Shown: piece after piece, positions 33,670 to 36,310 of the stretch | Numbering within the stretch: the first letter of the stretch is position 1 | Layout of the letters: every line of letters begins with the position of its first letter | Origin: Scytonema sp. RU_4_4 | GTDB lineage: Bacteria; Cyanobacteriota; Cyanobacteriia; Cyanobacteriales; Nostocaceae | Reading direction: 5' to 3' | Length of the DNA: 36,310 bases | Assembly: GCA_012031965.1 (NCBI GenBank) | Contig: JAAUSC010000055.1 | Coordinates: 1 to 36,310, forward strand | Translations under genes and position numbers: made by a program | The notes under the pieces: model-generated | Databases searched by the model: none | The model's input: the letters and a program-made list of their open reading frames with translations, nothing else | Told to the model about the DNA's origin: nothing

Positions 33670-35928
33670 TTATGCAATTGCTTTGGGTTGAAAGTTACGC
33701 AAACGCAAGGCATTTGTAACTACGGAAACTGAGCTAAATGCCATTGCTGCACCTGCAATAATGGGGTTGAGTAACCAACCGAAGATAGGGAAAAGAATCC
33801 CTGCGGCGATGGGAATTCCAGCTACGTTGTAGATGAAGGCAAAGAAAAGATTTTGACGGATGTTGCGAATTGTAGCACGGGAGAGTTGAATCGCAGTGAC
33901 AATGCCTTGCAAATCACCAGAGATGAGCGTGATATCACTGGCTGCGATCGCCACATCTGTCCCAGTTCCAATTGCGATTCCGACATCAGCTTGAGCGAGA
34001 GCTGGTGCATCATTGATACCATCCCCCACCATTGCCACAATCTTTCCTTCTGATTGAAGTTTCTGTACTGTCGCTGCTTTCTGGTCGGGTCGGACTTCAG
34101 CTAAGACCCGCTTAATACCAACCTCACGAGCAATCGTTTCTGCGGTAAAGCGGTTGTCTCCCGTGAGCATCACCACTTCCAAACCCAGCTTTTGTAAAGC
34201 ACGAACCGCACCAAGAGAAGACGGCTTCAATGCATCTGAAATGCCCATCAGTCCTTGGATTTTTCCATCTATTGCAATCCAAATGACCGTTTTGCCCAAA
34301 TATTCCAATCGGTCTTTGTGCTGTTGCAAACTTTGGGTGTTAATGCCCAATTCTTCCATCCAGCGTTGTGTCCCTATCTGAACCAACTGACCTGAAACTA
34401 CGCCTTAAACCCCGCTACCTGCAATAGCCTCAAACTCTCTTGCATCAACGGATTCTACTTCTTGAGAGGAGACATAGCGAACAACTGCTTCTGCTAGTGG
34501 GTGTTCAGAATTGCGTTCCACCGATGCTGCTAACTTCAACAGGTTAAGTTCATTACCATTTGCCGTTCCACTGGCTGTGACAAAATCTGTAACTGTGGGT
34601 TTGCCTTGGGTGATGGTTCCTGTTTTGTCCAGCACAATTGTTTGGATTTTGTGCGCCAGTTCTAGACTTTCTGCACCTTTAATGAGGATACCATTTTCTG
34701 CACCCTTACCTGTACCTACCATGACAGATGTAGGAGTTGCCAAGCCGAGCGCACAAGGACAGGCGATGATAAGTACCCCAACTGTTGTGATCAGGGCAAG
34801 GGTCAAATTACCCGTAATATTGAACCAAATGATGAAAGTGAGGAGGGCGATCGCAATCACCGCAGGCACAAACCATCCTGTTACAGAGTCTGCTAATCGC
34901 TGAATCGGTGCTTTTGAACCCTGAGCCTGTTGCACGAGTTGTACAATTTGAGCGAGAACAGTATCTTTGCCAACCCGTGTTGCCCGAAACTTAAAACTCC
35001 CTGTCTTGTTGATTGTAGCTCCAATCACCTCATCACCAAGTTGCTTCTTGACGGGTAAACTTTCCCCCGTGACCATTGATTCATCAACATTAGAAGTCCC
35101 GTCAATGACTTCGCCATCTACAGGAATTTTCTCACCTGGACGTACCAGCACGACATCATCAATCTGTACTTGCTCAATCGGGACATCCACTTCTCGACCA
35201 TCTCGAATTAACCGAGCTGTTCTTGCTTGCAACCCGATGAGTTTGCGAATTGCGTCAGAGGTCTGACTCTTAGCACGATTTTCCAAGAGTTTACCAAGCA
35301 AAATCAGTGCAATGATGACTGCCGCAGCTTCATAATATACATCTGGTCTCAAACCTTGAGCGATAAACAAGTCTGGGAAAAAGGTGGGAAACAGGGAATA
35401 GAGATAGGCAGTGCTGGTGCCCAAAGCAACAAGCGTATCCATTGTGGCAGTGTGACGCTTCAATGCTTTCCAAGCATTGATATAAAAGGATGCACCACAC
35501 CAGAACTGCACGGGAGCAGTCAACACAAGCTGCACCCAGGCATTATGAAGCCACATGGGAATAAACCCCAGGTGTAACCCCGTCATTGCAGGAAGCGACC
35601 CTATCACCAGTAAGGTGCTGAGAATCCCAGCAACAACGACTTTGCGGGTTAGTTCACGGGTTTCTCTCGACCGTGCTCGCTTTTCATCATCTTCTCCATT
35701 CATCAGATTTTGTTGCTGGAGTGGATAGGCGGAGTAGCCAGCAGCATCCACTGCCTCTTGGATGGCTTGTAAATCGGTTTTTCCAGGGTCATAGTCTATT
35801 GTGGCTTGCTCTGCACCAAAATTGACATGACATTCATTAACACCTGGGACAGAGCGAATCGCATCCTCAATGTTCCTAGCACAAGAGGCGCAACTCATGC
35901 CCCGTAGTTTGAGTGTAGTATTTTCCAT
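33670..35928 (-). pseudogene. copA: Copper-transporting P1B-type ATPase CopA, interrupted by an in-frame TAA
   Basis: Read through one stop (TAA at 34405-34407, codon 508), this is a complete copper exporter of about 752 codons. It has an N-terminal heavy-metal domain (GMSCASC), membrane helices, the actuator TGES, the CPC motif ([13 protein letters not shown]), the phosphorylation site DKTGT, the SEHPLAEA motif, [18 protein letters not shown], and the C-terminal YN and MAFSS motifs. The halves meet in frame as AIAGSGV, stop, [11 protein letters not shown]; family members have Gln here from memory, so CAA to TAA would explain it. The ATG at 35928 fits the domain better than the upstream extension. 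As read, the product would lose half of the P-domain. Confidence 0.88.
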
Positions 35929-35977
35929 TGCATTGCTTCTTCGTTGAGATGCACTTGTGTTGACAACGCCAGAATTT

Positions 35978-36177
35978 TTATTCACTGACAATCGGATAGC
36001 CCGCAGCTTCAATTGCTTCCCTAACTGCTACTTCAGATGCTTGGGTTTCAATGTTGACTAGCTTTGTTTTGGATCTGCTTGAACTGTAGCTGTAGAATCG
36101 ACTGCCTTAACTGCCTTGGTAATGGTTTCTCCACAAGCAGAACAAGCCATGTTGGGAACTTTTAGCTGTAGTGTCAT
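35978..36177 (-). pseudogene. CopZ-like heavy-metal-binding protein, frameshifted
   Basis: From ATG at 36177 (GGAG about 10 bases upstream) the frame reads MTLQLKVPNMACSACGETIT, an HMA domain with the CSAC copper site, then stops after QADPKQS. One more A in the run at 36067-36070 would restore [20 protein letters not shown] and AAGYPIVSE to a stop at 35978. The total of 200 nt is one base short of 67 codons. Intact, it would be a small cytoplasmic copper chaperone handing metal to CopA. It is the first gene after the MerR-type promoter. Confidence 0.75.
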
Positions 36178-36222
36178 AGGTTTAACTCCACGAAATCAAT
36201 ATCATCATTTGGAACTAAACCT

Positions 36223-36254
36223 ATCTTGAACCCTCCAGTCTACTGGAGAGTCAA
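36223..36254 (-). promoter_or_regulatory. MerR-family-type promoter of the copper operon
   Basis: On the minus strand, TTGACT (36254-36249) and CAAGAT (36228-36223) are separated by 20 bp. The spacer and flanks contain the dyad ACTCTCCAGT, AG, ACTGGAGGGT (36251-36230; 9 of 10 positions symmetric). A long spacer with a dyad between the -35 and -10 boxes is the hallmark of promoters activated by MerR-family metal sensors such as CueR. The regulator gene is not in the window. Confidence 0.7.
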
Positions 36255-36310
36255 GGAGCAGCAAAAAATTTCCATTCCATGTGGGTAACTAAACACTGCT
36301 CTACAAATCA

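Overview
The window reads as chromosomal DNA of a filamentous, probably Nostocales-type cyanobacterium. Supporting signs are a complete orange carotenoid protein (OCP) gene followed by its fluorescence recovery protein (FRP), a Psb34-type photosystem II assembly gene, a DICT-domain histidine kinase, a pentapeptide-repeat protein, a Ser/Thr kinase with an FHA domain, a Uma2 protein, and many copies of the HIP1 octamer GCGATCGC. No rRNA, tRNA or CRISPR array was recognised.

Layout. 1-3.8 kb (minus strand): a 2OG-Fe dioxygenase and a class V PLP enzyme in a likely operon, then an AllA-like ureidoglycolate lyase and a DoxX-like membrane protein. 4.1-7.4 kb (plus): psb34, a pentapeptide-repeat protein and a DICT-GAF-HisKA-HATPase sensor kinase. 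7.4-9.5 kb: a non-coding stretch with a MITE, a strong hairpin and a Fur-box-like palindrome, then ocp and frp. 9.5-17.6 kb: mostly small accessory genes (69-aa conserved protein, Uma2, a divergent coiled-coil/zinc-ribbon pair, an interrupted TonB-family gene, a secreted protein, a small membrane protein, SRPBCC and DUF924 proteins, a frameshifted DUF2141 gene, an orphan Nif11-like peptide). 17.8-22.2 kb: Ser/Thr kinase, an AT-rich gene-poor stretch, and an amidase. 22.5-27.2 kb: a saccharopine-dehydrogenase-like gene converging on a minus-strand cluster of a COG0523-like GTPase, two metallophosphoesterase-fold proteins and a zinc-independent-type hemB. 27.2-31.2 kb: MITEs, TnpB-element relics, a seven-repeat FG-GAP/VCBS protein and an intact IS200/IS605-type element with divergent tnpA and tnpB. 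31.2-36.3 kb: a histidine kinase whose H-box lacks the histidine, and a copper operon (CopZ-like, CopA, cupredoxin) behind a MerR-type promoter.

Three themes stand out. First, the 23.7-27.2 kb cluster looks like a zinc-limitation response. Two Zur/Fur-like boxes sit before the GTPase and before hemB, the HemB lacks the zinc-binding cysteines, and the two phosphoesterase-like proteins have lost or exchanged metal ligands in opposite ways. This is the best candidate for an incompletely described system. Second, four genes carry a single-base-type lesion: nonsense codons in tonB and copA, and one-base deletions in the DUF2141 gene and in copZ. They point to recent gene decay or to sequence errors. 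Third, the intergenic DNA is shaped by small mobile elements: two MITEs of one family with 10-bp target duplications, an unrelated 117-bp MITE with a 5-bp duplication, long palindromes, and orphan hairpins that resemble ends of TnpB elements.
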